Source of the DNA: Neoceratodus forsteri
Taxonomy: Eukaryota; Chordata; Ceratodontiformes; Ceratodontidae
Length of the DNA stretch: 64,000 nt
Direction of reading: 5' to 3'
Assembly (NCBI GenBank): GCA_016271365.2
Contig: CM057453.1
Location: 500,935,001-500,999,000 of the forward strand
This document shows, piece after piece, positions 41,880-53,654 of this stretch; position 1 is the first letter of the stretch; each line of letters opens with the position of its first letter. The translations under genes were made by a program, and so were the position numbers. The notes under the pieces are model-generated. The model was given only the letters and a program-made list of their open reading frames with translations. It was not told the DNA's origin and did not search any database.

Positions 41880-43940
41880 TGGTCACGACCATGGAGGGGA
41901 GACACAGGCGTGTGCGAAGCCCAGAGCAAGAAGGCTAGGGCTAAGAAACTGAGCTGGTTGAGAAGGAGATCATGGAAAGGTAAGGAGGAAAAGAGGCTTT
42001 AGGGAAGTACAAGAAAACAGGGAGGGGAGGACAGGGAGGAGTACTTGACAGAATCAAGGAGGTGACAAGGACAGTAAGGGAGCCAAAGACTATGGAACTC
42101 AGGCTGGCATAAGGCATTAAGAAGGGGAGAAGGACTTTAAGTACATCAGGAGAAAAGGAGATGTAAGGACCACATAGTAAGGATTAGAAGGAGAGGGGCT
42201 AGGTGGAAGAGGGTGCTTATAAGGAAGCACTAAATGAGTACTTCCTGCTCAGTATTTACTAAAGAGAAGAGGGGTGTCACCCAAGGTGGGAGAAATGGCA
42301 GAAGCAGGGGGTGGTGACAGATGGGGAACCATGGAGGGCAGAGTTGAGAGGGTTTGAAGGCACTGAGGGTGGACAAGGCGCCAGGCCCAGATGGCATCCA
42401 CCCCAGGGTACTGAAGGGCTGGCAGAGGTCCCTGCAGGACCCTTGGCAGACCTATTTAATTCCCTCACTACATTCGGGTGTGTACCTCAGGACTGGAGGA
42501 TGGCTCATGTGGTGCCCCTCCACAAGAGTGGCCCCAAGGATGAACCGGGAAACTACAGACCAGTGAGCCTCACATCCATCATGGGTAAGCTAATGGAGAC
42601 TATCCTGATGGAGAGGCTGGTGACCCTCCTAGAGGCCAAAGGACTATAGGACAGCAGACAGCATGGCTTCATACGTGGCAGATCCTGCCAAACCAACCTG
42701 GTCAAGTTCTATGACTGGGTAACTAGGCAACTGGACAGGGGCCATGCAGTGGATGTCCTATAGCTGGACTTCAGTAAGGCATTCGACTCGGTGCCACATG
42801 GAAGGCTGGGAAGGAAGTTAGTAGACACAGGGGCGGGTGCAAAGCTGGTGAGATGGGTAGGAAACTGGCTGCAGGGAAGGCAACAGAGGGTGGTGGTGGG
42901 TGGGAGCCTCACACCCAAGGGCAGTGACGAGCGGTGTTCCACAGGGCTCGTGTTGGGACCAGTGTTGTTTGGGATATTCATTGCAGACATATCATGGGAC
43001 ATCAAGAGCAAAGATCAGTCTGTTTGCTGATGATACCAAGGTAGGCCTGTGGTGGATGACCTAGGGGATGGCAGGGGTTGCAGGATGATCTGGCAAAGCT
43101 TGAAACCTGGTCAGACACCTGGCAACTGGGGTTTAATGCCAAAAAGTGCAAGGTGTTGCATTTTGGGATGAAGAACCCCAGGAGGAGTTGCCAGCTAGGG
43201 GGAATGCAGCTAGCCCAGACAGAGGAGGAGAAGGATCTGGGTGTGCTCATTACAAGGTCAATGAACAACTCAGCACAATGTAAGAAGGCAGCTGCAAAGG
43301 CCAACAAAATGCTGGGTTGTATTGCAAGGGGTATATCCTCGAGGAGGGAGGAGGTGATTCTGCCACTGTATAGGTCATTAGTTAGATCCCACCTGGAGTA
43401 CTGCGTGCAGTACTGGCGTCCGTATCTGAAGAGGGACATTAAGTTACTGGAGGGGGTGCAGCGCAGGGCAACAAAGATGATCAAGGGGCTGGGGGACTTA
43501 TCATACGAGAGGAGGTTGAAGGAGTTGAACATGTACTCACTGGAGGAGAGGAGAGACAGGGGTGACATGATTGAAACCTTTAAATACATGAAAGGAATAA
43601 ACAAGACAGGAACAGAGGGGCTGTTCAAAGTAAGGGAGGGGAGGGCCACCAGGGGCCATGATATGAGACTGGAGTGAGAAAGGTTCAGGAGGGAGATGAG
43701 GAGACACTTTTTTACAGAGAGGGTGGTGGCTGGGTGAGATGCATTACCTGCAGAAATGGTATCCAGTAGAATAGTGGACTGCTTCAAACGAGGATGGGAC
43801 AGGACAAGGGGGAGGGTTAATGAAGGGGAAGGGTGGAAGGGAGGGCAGCTTCAGAATAAGGGGTGCTAGCTGCACATTCGAGCAGACTTGATAGACCTCT
43901 AGGCCTTTATCTGCTGGCAAATTTCATATGTTCGTAACAA
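41880..43940 (+). mobile_element. CR1-clade LINE, 5' truncated
   Basis: Begins in the linker between endonuclease and RT (FKYIRRKGDVR-like text near 42140) and runs through the RT to a short 3' UTR ending CTTTATCTGCTGGCAAATTT. There is no poly(A) tail, as usual for CR1. No target duplication was seen, also usual for CR1. Confidence 0.8.
42060..43677 (+). pseudogene. CR1 reverse transcriptase, broken in the first half, open in the last 200 codons
   Basis: Segments in order: DKAPGPDGIHPRVLK, VPQDWRMAHVVPLHKSG, NYRPVSLTSIMGKLME, QHGFIRGRSCQTNLV, LDFSKAFDSVPHGRL (motif A, about 42768), a damaged VPQGS block, and LFADDTK (F-A-D-D at 43023-43034). Then comes a continuous 199-codon frame (43078-43677): TWQLGFNAKKCKVLHFG, KDLGVLITRSMN, ANKMLGCIARGI, RSHLEYCVQYWRPYLKRD, VQRRATKMIKGL and RRDRGDMIETFKYMKG. 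The latter blocks are diagnostic of the CR1/L3-type RT C terminus of vertebrates. The first half contains several stops and shifts. Confidence 0.85.
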
Positions 43941-44458
43941 TGGTGCATCATCAACACCTCAGCTTCACGGTGGTCTGGTCCGCTGTCAACAGGACAGGCA
44001 TTCAGACATTTTTTTCCCACTTTCTCCCCGCTAACCCCTCCACACATTGGCACAGCATACCTGCGGCGTCCTTGCCAAATGCATCTTCAGTGTGTGGTAA
44101 CCCACATCACAAGGTGCATTGCTGTGATAGGCTGGCCACTCAGAGCTGCTTTAGCCAGAAAAATGCTGGCTTCCATCCCTCACCCCGAGAGGGAAGCATC
44201 CCTGAGATGCAGTCCTAACCAATTGTGTGCATTACTTCTTTACGGTTTAGTGTTTGAAACGAGATATAAATTTTGATGTTCTTGCTCTGTTAAAATAAAT
44301 CATAAATTGAAACAGTACCCTCTGTTTGTCTTATTTTTATAATGTACGTTGGGTTGGCTAGTAGTAGTTGATTGTGTGGAGGGTGGTGTGTGTGTCTTGT
44401 GTTGGTTTCTGTCAGTGGGGGTGCGGTGTTGTGTGTGTATGTGGATATTGGGATTGGT
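43941..44458. other. Unassigned sequence
   Basis: No supported gene or repeat. An AATAAA is present at 44296-44301 on the plus strand without an associated exon that I can see. Confidence 0.5.
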
Positions 44459-44484
44459 TGTGTGTGTGTGTGTGTGTGTGTGTA

Positions 44485-44524
<40 letters not shown>
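44459..44524. repeat. Microsatellite (TG)n then (TA)n
   Basis: Eleven or twelve TG followed by about nineteen TA dinucleotides. A SINE begins immediately after. Confidence 0.95.
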
Positions 44525-44526
<2 letters not shown>

Positions 44527-45031
44527 TCGTTGACCAATGGTGCAGCGGTTGGATTGCCTGCGACCGGCGCACCGGAGTCGAAACGGACTGGTCGTCGAGG
44601 GGACAATAGGGAGAAGGATCGGCATCCCACGGACTGCCTCCCTCTCCAGGGGAGGGCTGGGTAGCAGTCGCGCAAGTGACCCCAGCGGAGGCTAGGATCA
44701 CCCACGCCGCCGCGCTACGCCAGGGGAGGGAGGGAGTGAGGCGGGCAGACGCTAGCTGCCTTGCACGTCCCCACCTCCCTCAGGAGTGGGCTAATGGGGT
44801 AAAAGCCACGGCCAGCGCCTATATGATGCTTTTACCCGGATGCCCTGATTGGCTACCGAGCCGCTCCCCCGACCAGTTACTAGTTCCGCGGTTCGATAAC
44901 GGGTCGGAACTGCCGCCCCACTCTGGGGAAAGCCAGGATGACTGGGGAGTCGGCAATGTCCGTGACCGGGGATCCCGGAGTCCGTGACTAGGCTGAGGAC
45001 GGACGTGGGGAAATAAAGAGCAAATTTCAAA
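44525..45031 (+). mobile_element. tRNA-derived SINE embedded in TA/CA microsatellite
   Basis: The head has an A-box-like TGGTGCAGCGGTTGGATTGC and a B-box-like GGAGTCGAAACGG about 35 bp later, followed by a GC-rich body of about 450 bp. The 3' end is GGGGAAATAAAGAGCAAATT before the second (TA)n tract. A second B-box-like GGTTCGATAAC lies near 44891. The head resembles that of the SINE at 2186-2732. TA repeats on both sides suggest insertion into a pre-existing microsatellite or a SINE with a microsatellite tail. Confidence 0.5.
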
Positions 45032-45109
45032 AATATATATATATATATACTGTATATATATATATACACACACACACACGCGCACACACATGTGTGTGTG
45101 TGTGTGTGT
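45032..45109. repeat. Microsatellite (TA)n, (CA)n, (TG)n
   Basis: Consecutive AT, AC and TG dinucleotide tracts; the CA and TG arms can fold back on each other. A short CGCCGCCGCCGCCGG run follows. Confidence 0.95.
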
Positions 45110-45194
45110 GCGCCGCCGCCGCCGGATGAGGAGTGGAAATGCCTTTCTGTGGAGGTGGTGGTACATAATGCGGTGTGGAGGTTTACCTAATAAT

Positions 45195-45890
45195 CTGGCC
45201 TTAGGTTGGTGGTGGGATGGGCATGGCAGACTGCTAAACATGTTGAAAAAATTGTCCTGTCATCAGGTGATGGTGGTCAGGTGGGCAGGATGTCACAGAA
45301 CTATTGTTTTCTACATGGATGCCAGTCCGCCTGGTCCATGCCACTCTGCTTGGGTCTGTTGCTGATGGTCGGTGGTGGGACAGGCCTGGCAGACTGGTAG
45401 TCATGTAGAAAAAAATTGTTCTAGACTATGATGATAGTGTGCAGACGGGCAGGCAGGCACAGAACAATGTTTTTCCACATGGATGCCAGTCTGTCTGGTC
45501 TGTGTCATGCTGTTTGGGTCTGTCGCTGATGGTCGGTGGCAGGACAGGCCTGGCAGACTGGTAGTCATGTAGAAAAAAATTGTTCTAGACTATGGTGATG
45601 GTGTGCAGAGGGGCAGGCAGACACAGAACAATGTTTTTCCACATGGATGCCAGTCCGTCTGGTCTGTGTCATGCTGTTTGGATGTGTCGCTGATGGTTGG
45701 TGGTGCAACGGGCCCGCAGACTGGTAGGCATGCTGAAAGAAAATTGTCCTGGCATCAGGTGATGGTGGGCAGATGGGCAGGATGTTGCAGAACAATTTAT
45801 TTCTACATGGATGCTGGTCTGCCTGGTCCGTGCCACGCTGCTTGGTCTGTTGCTGATGGTCAGTGATGGGGTGGGCCTGGCAGGGTCCAC
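45195..45890. repeat. 164-bp tandem repeat, about four copies
   Basis: ACATGGATGCC recurs at 45313, 45477, 45641 and 45805, exact spacing 164. The array runs straight into the inner part of the left terminal repeat of DIRS element 1 and occupies the place where its outer end should be. Confidence 0.9.
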
Positions 45891-45892
45891 GT

Positions 45893-46015
45893 GGAAGATT
45901 TTCAGCAGTACCACTGGGGCTGCCGACACCAATTCCACCTGCCAATGTCACCAACTCTATAGAGGAGTGTGGCTCCACTCCCTCCTCAGTTCTTTTCCCA
46001 GACTAAGGGAGCACA
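45893..46015 (+). repeat. DIRS 1 left inverted terminal repeat (inner part)
   Basis: Reverse-complementary, with mismatches, to 51625-51745. The outer portion is absent. Confidence 0.75.
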
Positions 46016-46145
46016 CCCATGCCATGGGGGACCAAGGAGAGAAAGAGAGGTGCACAGGCGAAAACAAAAGGCTGGAAACACCAGATTACCAGTTCTGAGA
46101 GAAAAAAAACATAAAAAGGGGGATGGTGGAAGTGAAAGCAGACCG

Positions 46146-46250
46146 GATGACTGAGATCCCTCGAAGATCTACTGTTACGGTAAGTTCTTACATAGCTATT
46201 CTATCTTCTTCAGGGGTATCTCAGTCATCAGGTCACACCGTAGGAATGAG
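46146..46250. repeat. DIRS 1 internal complementary region
   Basis: Two oppositely oriented halves: ATGACTGAGATCCCTCGAAG...TACTGTTACGGTAAGTTC, complementary to a left outer end of the type found at 27432, and ATCTTCTTCAGGGGTATCTC...CAGGTCACACC, complementary to the right outer end (51785-51815). This is the guide sequence that DIRS elements use to complete their termini. Confidence 0.75.
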
Positions 46251-47289
46251 TCCCAAGCAGTTACAGGTGCAAGAGAACAGTCTGGGAGGAAGGCCAACCA
46301 AAGCATTGGACAGGAGGCCTTGCCAAAACCTGCAAAGGTTCTAGAAGCAATGTCCAGGCTGTAATGCTTGGTGAAAGAATGAACGGTACTCCAGGTAGCA
46401 GCAGTGTAAATGTCAGCGGCTGAGACCCCTTTGAAACAGGCCAAAGAGGTAGGCATACTCCTTGTGGAATGGGCTTTCATTGCCCCTGGCAATTCTTTGC
46501 CACGCTTGTTGTAGCAGAACACAATACAATGTGCCAACCATCTGGACAAACATTGCTTAGAAACCTGAACACCCTCTACCTGGGGCAAAAGAAACAAAAA
46601 GCTGCTTTGACTTTCTGCATTCCTTAGTTCGTAGCAGATGATACTTCAAAATTCTGTGCACATCTAACGTATGGAGCAGTGCTTCCCTTGGACTGGCACG
46701 CTCATGAAAATAAACTGGTAGGTGGATAGACTGGTTCAGGGTAAACTCAGACACCATCTTATGAAGAAACTTAGGATTCATGTGCAAAGACACCGTCTTT
46801 GTGAAAAATCAAATATGGCTCCTCACACCAGAGAGCCTGAAGCTCAGAAATCCTCCGAGCAGAGGTAATTGCAACCAAAAATAACGCTTTCCAAGAGAGA
46901 AAGCACAGCTCGCAAGTCGTGGCTGGCTCAAACGGAGACAGAGTCAGCTTCTTCAAAACAAAATTGAAATCCCAAGCTGAGACAGGGGAATAGATTGGAG
47001 GTTTCAGATAAAGGATTCCCCTGAGAAATGTATGGGACATATCCAACTGAGCCACTGTGCGACCACACACAGGCTCATGAAAGGCAGAGATAGCCAAAAG
47101 GTGCACCTTGAGTGAGGAGTACTGGAGGCCTGAGTCTGACAGAGATATCTGGTAGTCCAGAATCTGACTCACTGGACAAGTGAAAGGGTCCAGATGATGT
47201 TTGGCAGCCCAGATGGCAAACCTCTTCCACTTCATGGAATATGTGGCCCTAGTGGAGGGTTTCCGAGCTGCCACAAGGACACCCGCCAC
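46196..47289 (-). pseudogene. DIRS 1 tyrosine recombinase
   Basis: The N-terminal core-binding part is RKPSTRATYSMKWKRFAIWA, typical of DIRS recombinases (S-T-R-x-x-Y-x-x-x-W). The catalytic part shows the first Arg in TSARRISELQAL, then after a frame change H-S-T-R in MKAHSTRSMP (the H-x-x-R motif), and W and Tyr in TAATWSTVHSFTKHYSLD, so Arg, His-x-x-Arg and Tyr all remain. The enzyme would integrate the circular DNA copy without a staggered cut. The frame is split near 46780 and 46590. Confidence 0.8.
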
Positions 47290-47440
47290 TCTCTGGGATA
47301 CTCTAAACTGGGCGATGGCTATGTCCTCAGGAGCCAGGCATGCAGACGAAGGGACTTAAGAATGCGATGGATGGACCACAGTCCCCTGAGCCTGTGTCAG
47401 CAGATCCCTGGAGAAGGGCAGAGGGACCAGGGTTTCTCTG

Positions 47441-48247
47441 CTAACTGTTGCAGTAATGGAAACCAAATCTGTCAAGGATGGTGCGATGAGGATCATGCTG
47501 GCCCTCTCCATCTGCAGTTTGATTAGCACCCTCTGAATCAGAGTGAATGGAAGGAAGGCGTAAAGGAACCTCCTGCTCCAGGAGAGGAACAATGTTTCTC
47601 ACTAGAAAACTCCAATCCCTGGATCTAGCCAGCAGAAACTGGGCAATTCTGTGTTGGGTGGAGACACAAAAATGGTCCAACTCTGGATGATCCCATCTGG
47701 CAAACAGATTTTCTGTGGCAGGTGAGAGAAGTTCCCATTCATGCATGCTGAACTGTGTCCTGCTGAGGCAGTCGGCCAGGGTGTTTAGCATGCCTGGGAC
47801 ATGGACTGCCAAGAGGACCAGACTGTGGTCTAGTAACCAGTACCATACTCTCATGGCCTCCCTGCATAGGGAGTACGAATGTGTCCCCCCCTGCTTGTTG
47901 ATATAACAGACAACACTGAGATTGTCTGACTGGATCAACAGCCGACCAAAGAGCAGATGGTTCTGAAAGGCCTGCATAGCATACAGGACCGCCCGCATCT
48001 CCAGGATGTTTATACACAGGGAGGTTTCAATCTGGGACCAAGTTTCTCTAGTCTGAAAGGGACCCAGGTGCACCCCCCAGCCCAAACCGGAGGCATCCGT
48101 GGTGAGGATCTGCTGGGGGGAGGAAATCTGGAATGGGACCCCTTGTGAGAGGTTCTGTAGGTCCATCCACCACAAAAGCACCTTGTGGACCGCGGAAGAG
48201 ATCAGCACTAACTGATCTAATTCATCCGTGCACTGGTCCCATTGCAC
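47441..48247 (-). pseudogene. DIRS 1 RNase H domain and C-terminal extension
   Basis: Open for 268 codons. The RNase H signature is LTTDASGLGWGVHLG (first catalytic Asp), INILEMRAVLYAMQAF (catalytic Glu), LIQSDNLSVVCYINKQGG (second Asp) and VPGMLNTLADCLSR (final Asp). Downstream FARWDHPELDHFCVSTQHRI is the conserved DIRS region after RNase H. This is the best-preserved domain of the element. Confidence 0.85.
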
Positions 48248-48488
48248 TGTGACTGTCCACTGGAGGACTCACATGTGCTACCTGGCCAAGGGAACCGTGG
48301 GAATGGCCATGGCCATAAGACCCAACAGCCTCACGTACACCCTCGCTGGAATATAATGACTCTGGGTAACCTACTAAGCCTGGGCAATAAGGCATTCCAT
48401 CCTGTTTAAAGGCAGGAAGGCTTTGCCCTGCACCGAGTCCAGGACCACCCCTATATACTGCAGCCTCTAGGATGGGACCAGAATGGGC

Positions 48489-48968
48489 TTAGGTAGGTTG
48501 ACAGTGATGCCCTTGGAGAGAAACAACTGAAGAGTACTCTCCAGGGTCCGGAGGAGCTGTTCTCTGGATAGGGTCTTTAGGAGACTGTTGTCCAGGTAGG
48601 GGAAAACATACACACAGTCCCTCCCTTCGAAGAGCTGCAACTACTGCTGCTAAGCACTTTAAGACCCGTGGCACACAGGATAAGCCAAAGGGCAATACTT
48701 TGAACTGGTAGTGCTCACCCTAAAATAGAAACTGGAGGAATCTCCTGTGAGGTGGAACCGCCCAGACATGCAGGTAAGCATCCTGCATATCCAGAGAGCA
48801 CAGCCAGTCACCAAGCCTGAGTAGAAGCAGCAGGCCCAGCAGGGTGACCATACAGAATTTTTTGTACTGGATATAAAGACTGAGGTCCTTGAAATCTACA
48901 ATGGGCCTCAGATCTCCGGTTCTTTTGGGACCAGGATGAGCCTGGAATATCACCTGCTCCTCTGGCAC
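48489..48968 (-). pseudogene. DIRS 1 reverse transcriptase, broken
   Basis: KRTGDLRPIVDFKDLSLYIQ and GDWLCSLDMQDAYLHVWAVP (motif A Asp) are in one frame and MPFGLSCVPRVLKCLAAVVAA in the next. The active-site box, read in a third frame at about 48590, is FPYLDN in place of the usual Y-L-D-D, so the second catalytic Asp is replaced by Asn. Frameshifts lie near 48720 and 48610. Confidence 0.75.
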
Positions 48969-49461
48969 ATAGGCACTGGCTCAATGGTCTTTATCCGCAG
49001 AAGGGACTGTAGGATGGAAAGATGGGCCGGGGTATAGGTGGAGGGTACTGAAGGATCACTGGAGGCATCTCTATGAGTTCCAGAGTGTGACCGCTCCCTA
49101 TAATCCGAAGAATTGAAGCATCTGAAGCAATGGTTCTCCACTGACTGAGATGGAGGGAGAATAGGGTTACCACCTTTTAAGAAGCCCAGAGTGGGACATT
49201 TCTTACTGAAACATGATTTTTCACAGGACAGTACATAACCTTGACCAATGCAACAGACTTGTTTTCTCTATATAATCAGAATTAAGGCTAACTGCAGCAG
49301 TTTCCTAACTGATTCCATTGTTTCTTATCATTTTAAGGTGTTTTAGTTAAGGTATTGTAGTTTTCTGCAACATTTAGTGGAAATTCAAAAAATATTTTTC
49401 TACTATAAAATCAGGACATTTAGTATTTTTCATGTTTTTTTGCAGGACACAGCTGCCCAAA

Positions 49462-51384
49462 TCAGGACTGCCCTGCGAAAATCAGGACAGGTGGTAACCC
49501 TAAGGGAGAACCGACCTCTGACCACCACCTCTTGGTCGGGGACCAGAAGAGGGGGCCTGGCAAGGAGTCAAGCTGAGGCAGATCTAGCCACTGGGGTTGA
49601 TCCATCATCCCTAGGATGCTTTGCTGCAGCACCAGAGGAGGAGGAGGAGGAGGGGGTAGGCAAGGTGGAGGAGGCCTTTCTCTTGCCCTGAGGATGGGAC
49701 ACTGCTCCAGACTTGTGGGACACTCTGCGAAAGGGAGAGTGCTGTCTCCTTTTAGGCTGCATATGACTGAGCAAGTGGACAGACTTAACAGACCTGCAAG
49801 ATACCTGGAGGTCATTAATGATGTCCCGAACATCCGGCCCAAATAGTCTGGAGCCATTAAAAGGGGCATTAAGCACCTTCTGCTGGACATCTGCAGCAAA
49901 ACCTGAGACCCTCAGCCATGACTGCCTACGAAGGTAAATGCCTGTGGCAGCAGCCCTGGCACCAGTATCAGAGAGATCGTACAAGGCCCTGAGGAGATGC
50001 TTGCTAATATCCTCAGCTTTCTGCAAGCACTAGAGAACCTCTTGTTTCTTGGAGCAGTCTGGGAGGGCCTGTACAGTCGCCTTGCCCTTCTTCCAGATAG
50101 TGTTTTGGTATTTAACCATATGTGAGAGGTACTTAGCAATCCTCAGTCCCAGGGTGGATGAGGCATATACCCTGTACCCCTAAAAGGTCAATCCATGAGA
50201 TTTCCTGTCAAGGGAAGACTGAGGTGTAGGCACCTTAGACCTGTCATAGACTCCTTTAATGACCACTGAATTGGTCTTGGGTTGGGCAGCATAGTAATGT
50301 AGGGCCTGAGGGGCATGATACAACTTATCCACCCTGCGGGGCATGGCAGGGACCATGTCAGATCCGTGCCAAGCAGCAGTAGTGGCATTCCTCAGGGCTG
50401 GGAGGCTAGGAGGAATGACCTTAGGAGGAGATTCTGGGATTTCCAGAAAGTTCACCAGCTCCCATCTGGTGGCATCCTCTTCCTCAGTATGGAAGCCCAT
50501 GGCTGTGGACAGCTGCTTCATAACAATAAAGAAAGTAGGACTATCTGCAGGAGACCTGAGAGTATGCTTGACAGTGTCCTCACTTACCGAAGAGGCAGCG
50601 GACCTGTCAGAGGAAAGAGGTGTCTCCTCCTCTTCCTCAGGCAGGATGAGGTCAGGATGGTACTCCTTCTCGATGGCAACCTGCTCCAACTTGAGGTCCA
50701 ATGAATAAGGGACTGATGCAGAGAATCACCGGAGGGGGCCGAAGTGGCATTGATGACGACAGGGCTGTCGACAGCGCCAGGGACCCAGGCCTACAAGTGC
50801 CTAATTGGTGGACCAGGACTGTCATAAATTTGGCCAGAATATCACTGAGGTCGACGACAGTTGACTGGTGCATCAACAGCAGAGGGGTCGTCGGTACAGG
50901 GTGTAATGACCCGTCCATCGGAGCCTGGGAGCCTGAAGAGCCCGACAACTGTGGGCCTGGAGAAATGTCAGGTTGTGACGGAGGGGCTGACGTCAACAAA
51001 CCAAGCGTTTATGAACTGGGGGCTAGCGACTCTAGGAGTCGACGACTGGCAGCCCTGAAAAGTAGGCGGCACTGTCATTATGGGCCTGGTAGAACAGAGA
51101 CCTGGACAGCTACAGGCGTCGGTCTGGAGCGGTACGTGAGTACCCCAGAAAAAGAAGCCATCCGGGGCGAGGCGCTCGGGGGCAATCCCATTCTCAGTCT
51201 TTCTTGTGACTCCCGGAGGACTTGTCTCCGGCCTTGCAGCCTGGGAGCTCAATGAACCCGCCAGCAACTGGGAAACAGGGACCCCTGCCCAGAACTGGCT
51301 ACCTGTTGTTCCATCAGGAATTTTTTGAGAGTCTTTTTGCTTCACCTGAGGGTGGTTTGATTCAATTTTTGGCAGACCACTCAA
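49462..51384 (-). pseudogene. DIRS 1 gag-like ORF, broken
   Basis: Open segments 50701-50180 and 50026-49568 carry ELVNFLEIPESPPKVIPPSL, LPALRNATTAAWHGSDMVPA, LYHAPQALHYYAAQPKTNSV and LRALYDLSDTGARAAATGIY followed by LRRQSW, a pattern seen in DIRS gag proteins of fishes. The end is Ser/Pro-rich (KASSTLPTPSSSSSSGAA). The region 50970-51384 may hold the N-terminal part but is too degraded to be sure. Confidence 0.6.
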
Positions 51385-51624
51385 TCCGAGATGTCGTGGT
51401 CAGACCCAAGACAGCAGACACAGAGGATATGGTCATCTGAAGAGCCAATCTTCTTTCCACAGTAATGGAAGAGAGAAGTGGAAGAATTAACTCTCAACAT
51501 AAACAAAGTAAAGGCATCTCTTGTAAAAAAAAATGAGATTATAAAAAACTAAATAAAATAAAAGTCGTAGGTGAAAATGGCATAAAACTACATCAAAGCT
51601 TCTGAGGAGACCCATGTGAACAGA

Positions 51625-51830
51625 GTCAATGACGGGAAAGAATTGAGGAGGGAGCAGGGCCACTTACCCCTTCATAGGGTTGGTGATGTCGACAGATGAC
51701 GCTGGCATGGGCAGCCTCAGTGGTACTGCTGAAAATCTTTCCTGTGGATCCTGCTTCACAGATGGTGAAGTTCCCTCGGTATGACCTGATGACTGAGATA
51801 CCCCCAAAGAAGATCTTGTAGCAGGGGAAC
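51625..51830 (-). repeat. DIRS 1 right inverted terminal repeat and outer end
   Basis: The inner part pairs with 45893-46015. The outer part (TGACTGAGATACCCCCAAAG at about 51790) matches the right half of the internal complementary region. Confidence 0.75.
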
Positions 51831-52795
51831 AGAGAAGGGGAGTGAAGGAGTATTTTACCACCATTATTGACTAAAATACTCCCACTTTCTGATTTTAGGA
51901 AGTTTTTTCCCCACCCTGCAAATTTACAATATGTGGTACACATGTAAAAAGTTGGCAGTACCATGAGATGCTAGCAGCCATGGCACTACACTGGAACCCA
52001 TGGAGTGGGGACAGGAGTTACTCACTGGCTGGTTAGAGGGACTGTTGCAACATGACAATGTTAAAAATAATGTCACAGTATGACTCCACAGCAGTATTAA
52101 GACAGTCAGTGACTGCAGGCGTCCAGTGGGATTGAGACTTGGTTTAGATGTGGGGGGTACGAGATGGGTCAGTGTAGTACTACCATTTGGATGAAAATAC
52201 TACTAGGTGTAAGAAGGTAATAATAAATATTTCTGAGTCCTAAAAATTATCTGGACCACTGTCTGGTAGTTCCTAAATTTAAATGTATTTTCAATTTGCC
52301 ACTGCATTTAAAAAAAATAAGTCAGAGCAAATCTGAAAATCATTTTAGCAGCATTTTTGAAGCAGGAGCCTAGTGCACAGGGCAAAGTCCCCGACCAACT
52401 TACGAAGTAGTTCAATATGCCCAGAGTGGTATATTGCAGTACGCACAAGGTAGTTTGCCTGTGCAAAGGTTGTATTAAAATACCTCTCTCAAAGTGCAGT
52501 GCAATGAAGGTCCCAACTGCAGGCAAAGACCCCTGCTAGCCTATGAAGGGGAAACACACAGGGTCATAGTATAGGTGGAACACACATACAAAGGACTCCA
52601 GTGACCCATGGCCCAATAATGGAATCATGACATGCAAATGACACTGCAGTCCAGACAGGGCACAAACAGGTAATTTGTATCACATCAACAGCCTTATTAC
52701 AATGTGAGGAGCAATTCTTTGCCCCTCACGTTGCATGTAGACAGTGTGCTCCACACTGTAGCCTGTGGTACTTAAAAATCACTGTGCCATGATGG
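51831..52795. other. Unassigned sequence
   Basis: No gene or known repeat seen. Confidence 0.5.
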
Positions 52796-53275
52796 CATGG
52801 GTCCCCCATCCCTGATGTCTGTTTAATTGCAATATCTGTGGAATGAAGTGGCCCCCCCCCCCCACCTGATCGTCAGTTTATACTGAAGTGAAATATTCCT
52901 GGTACTTAGTGGTCCTCTCCCCCACCCGATCCCCAATTTATGTGTCAGTGAAATATACCTGATGACTAGTGGCCCCCTCCCTCACTTAATCCCCAATCTA
53001 TGTTTTAGTGACGTATTCCTGGTGTCATGTTCTCCCTCACCCTATCCCAGATTAATGTTTTAGTGAAATATCTGTGACGTCTGGTGGCCCCACTTCCTTA
53101 CCTGACCTTCGCTGTATGTTACAGTGAAACATCCCTGGTGTATACTAACCCCCTACCCAATCCCTGATTTATGTAGTATTGCCACACCCCAGCATCTAGT
53201 GGTCCCCCCCCCACACCCAATCCCCTAATATATGTCGTACTGCAATATCCCTTGTGTCTAGTGGTCTCTAACCCC
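52796..53275. repeat. 60-bp minisatellite, about eight diverged copies
   Basis: The unit contains AGTGAAATATTCCTGGT, then CTAGTGGCCCCCTCCC, then ATCCCCAATTTATG; the AGTGAAATAT word recurs at about 60-bp steps from 52886. Confidence 0.85.
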
Positions 53276-53654
53276 AACCCTATAGCCCACTGCCGCCGCC
53301 GCCCCTCCCCCCGGCAGCCAACAGCCATCCTTAGCTCACCTCTCTCACTGTCTGCCCCACAACCTTCCAGCACCACTAGAGGGGTACCGCTACAGTGCAC
53401 ACCACTTTGTGGCATCGCTTAGGCTCTCCTTATGGGCCATTCCATACCCATTTATGAAAGCCTCACTATGCACGCAGTGTCTGCACTGGCACAATGACTA
53501 CCACTATGCCCCTCGTTGACTTTTAAATACTGCCAGAGTTCCCAGTGTGATTGGGGAGCAAACAACTGTTTTGAGGGCTAAAATACACTTAGGTTTGTGT
53601 TAAATTTCTTTATGCAAAAAAAGAAAAGATTAATGAAACTAAATGGTGCGTGTG

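Larger units (their letters stand above)
45880..51830 (-). mobile_element. DIRS element 1: DIRS1-like tyrosine-recombinase retrotransposon
   Basis: About 6 kb with coding order gag, RT, RNase H, tyrosine recombinase on the minus strand. Inverted terminal repeats are visible: left 45893-46015 against right 51625-51745, sharing GATTTTCAGCAGTACCACTG. The right outer end (about 51785-51830) is present and the left outer end is missing. The internal complementary region lies at 46146-46250. Absence of an integrase and the recombinase gene are the family hallmarks. All ORFs are interrupted. Confidence 0.85.

Noticed and set aside
44525..44600. A functional tRNA gene
   Set aside because: A- and B-box-like words are present, but no cloverleaf could be drawn and a 450-bp SINE body follows.
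44349..45241. Tyr-Ile and Thr-His repeat ORFs
   Set aside because: Translations of TA, TG and CA microsatellites.
50701..51255. 184-codon plus-strand ORF as a gene
   Set aside because: It is antisense to the DIRS gag region and has no recognisable domain.
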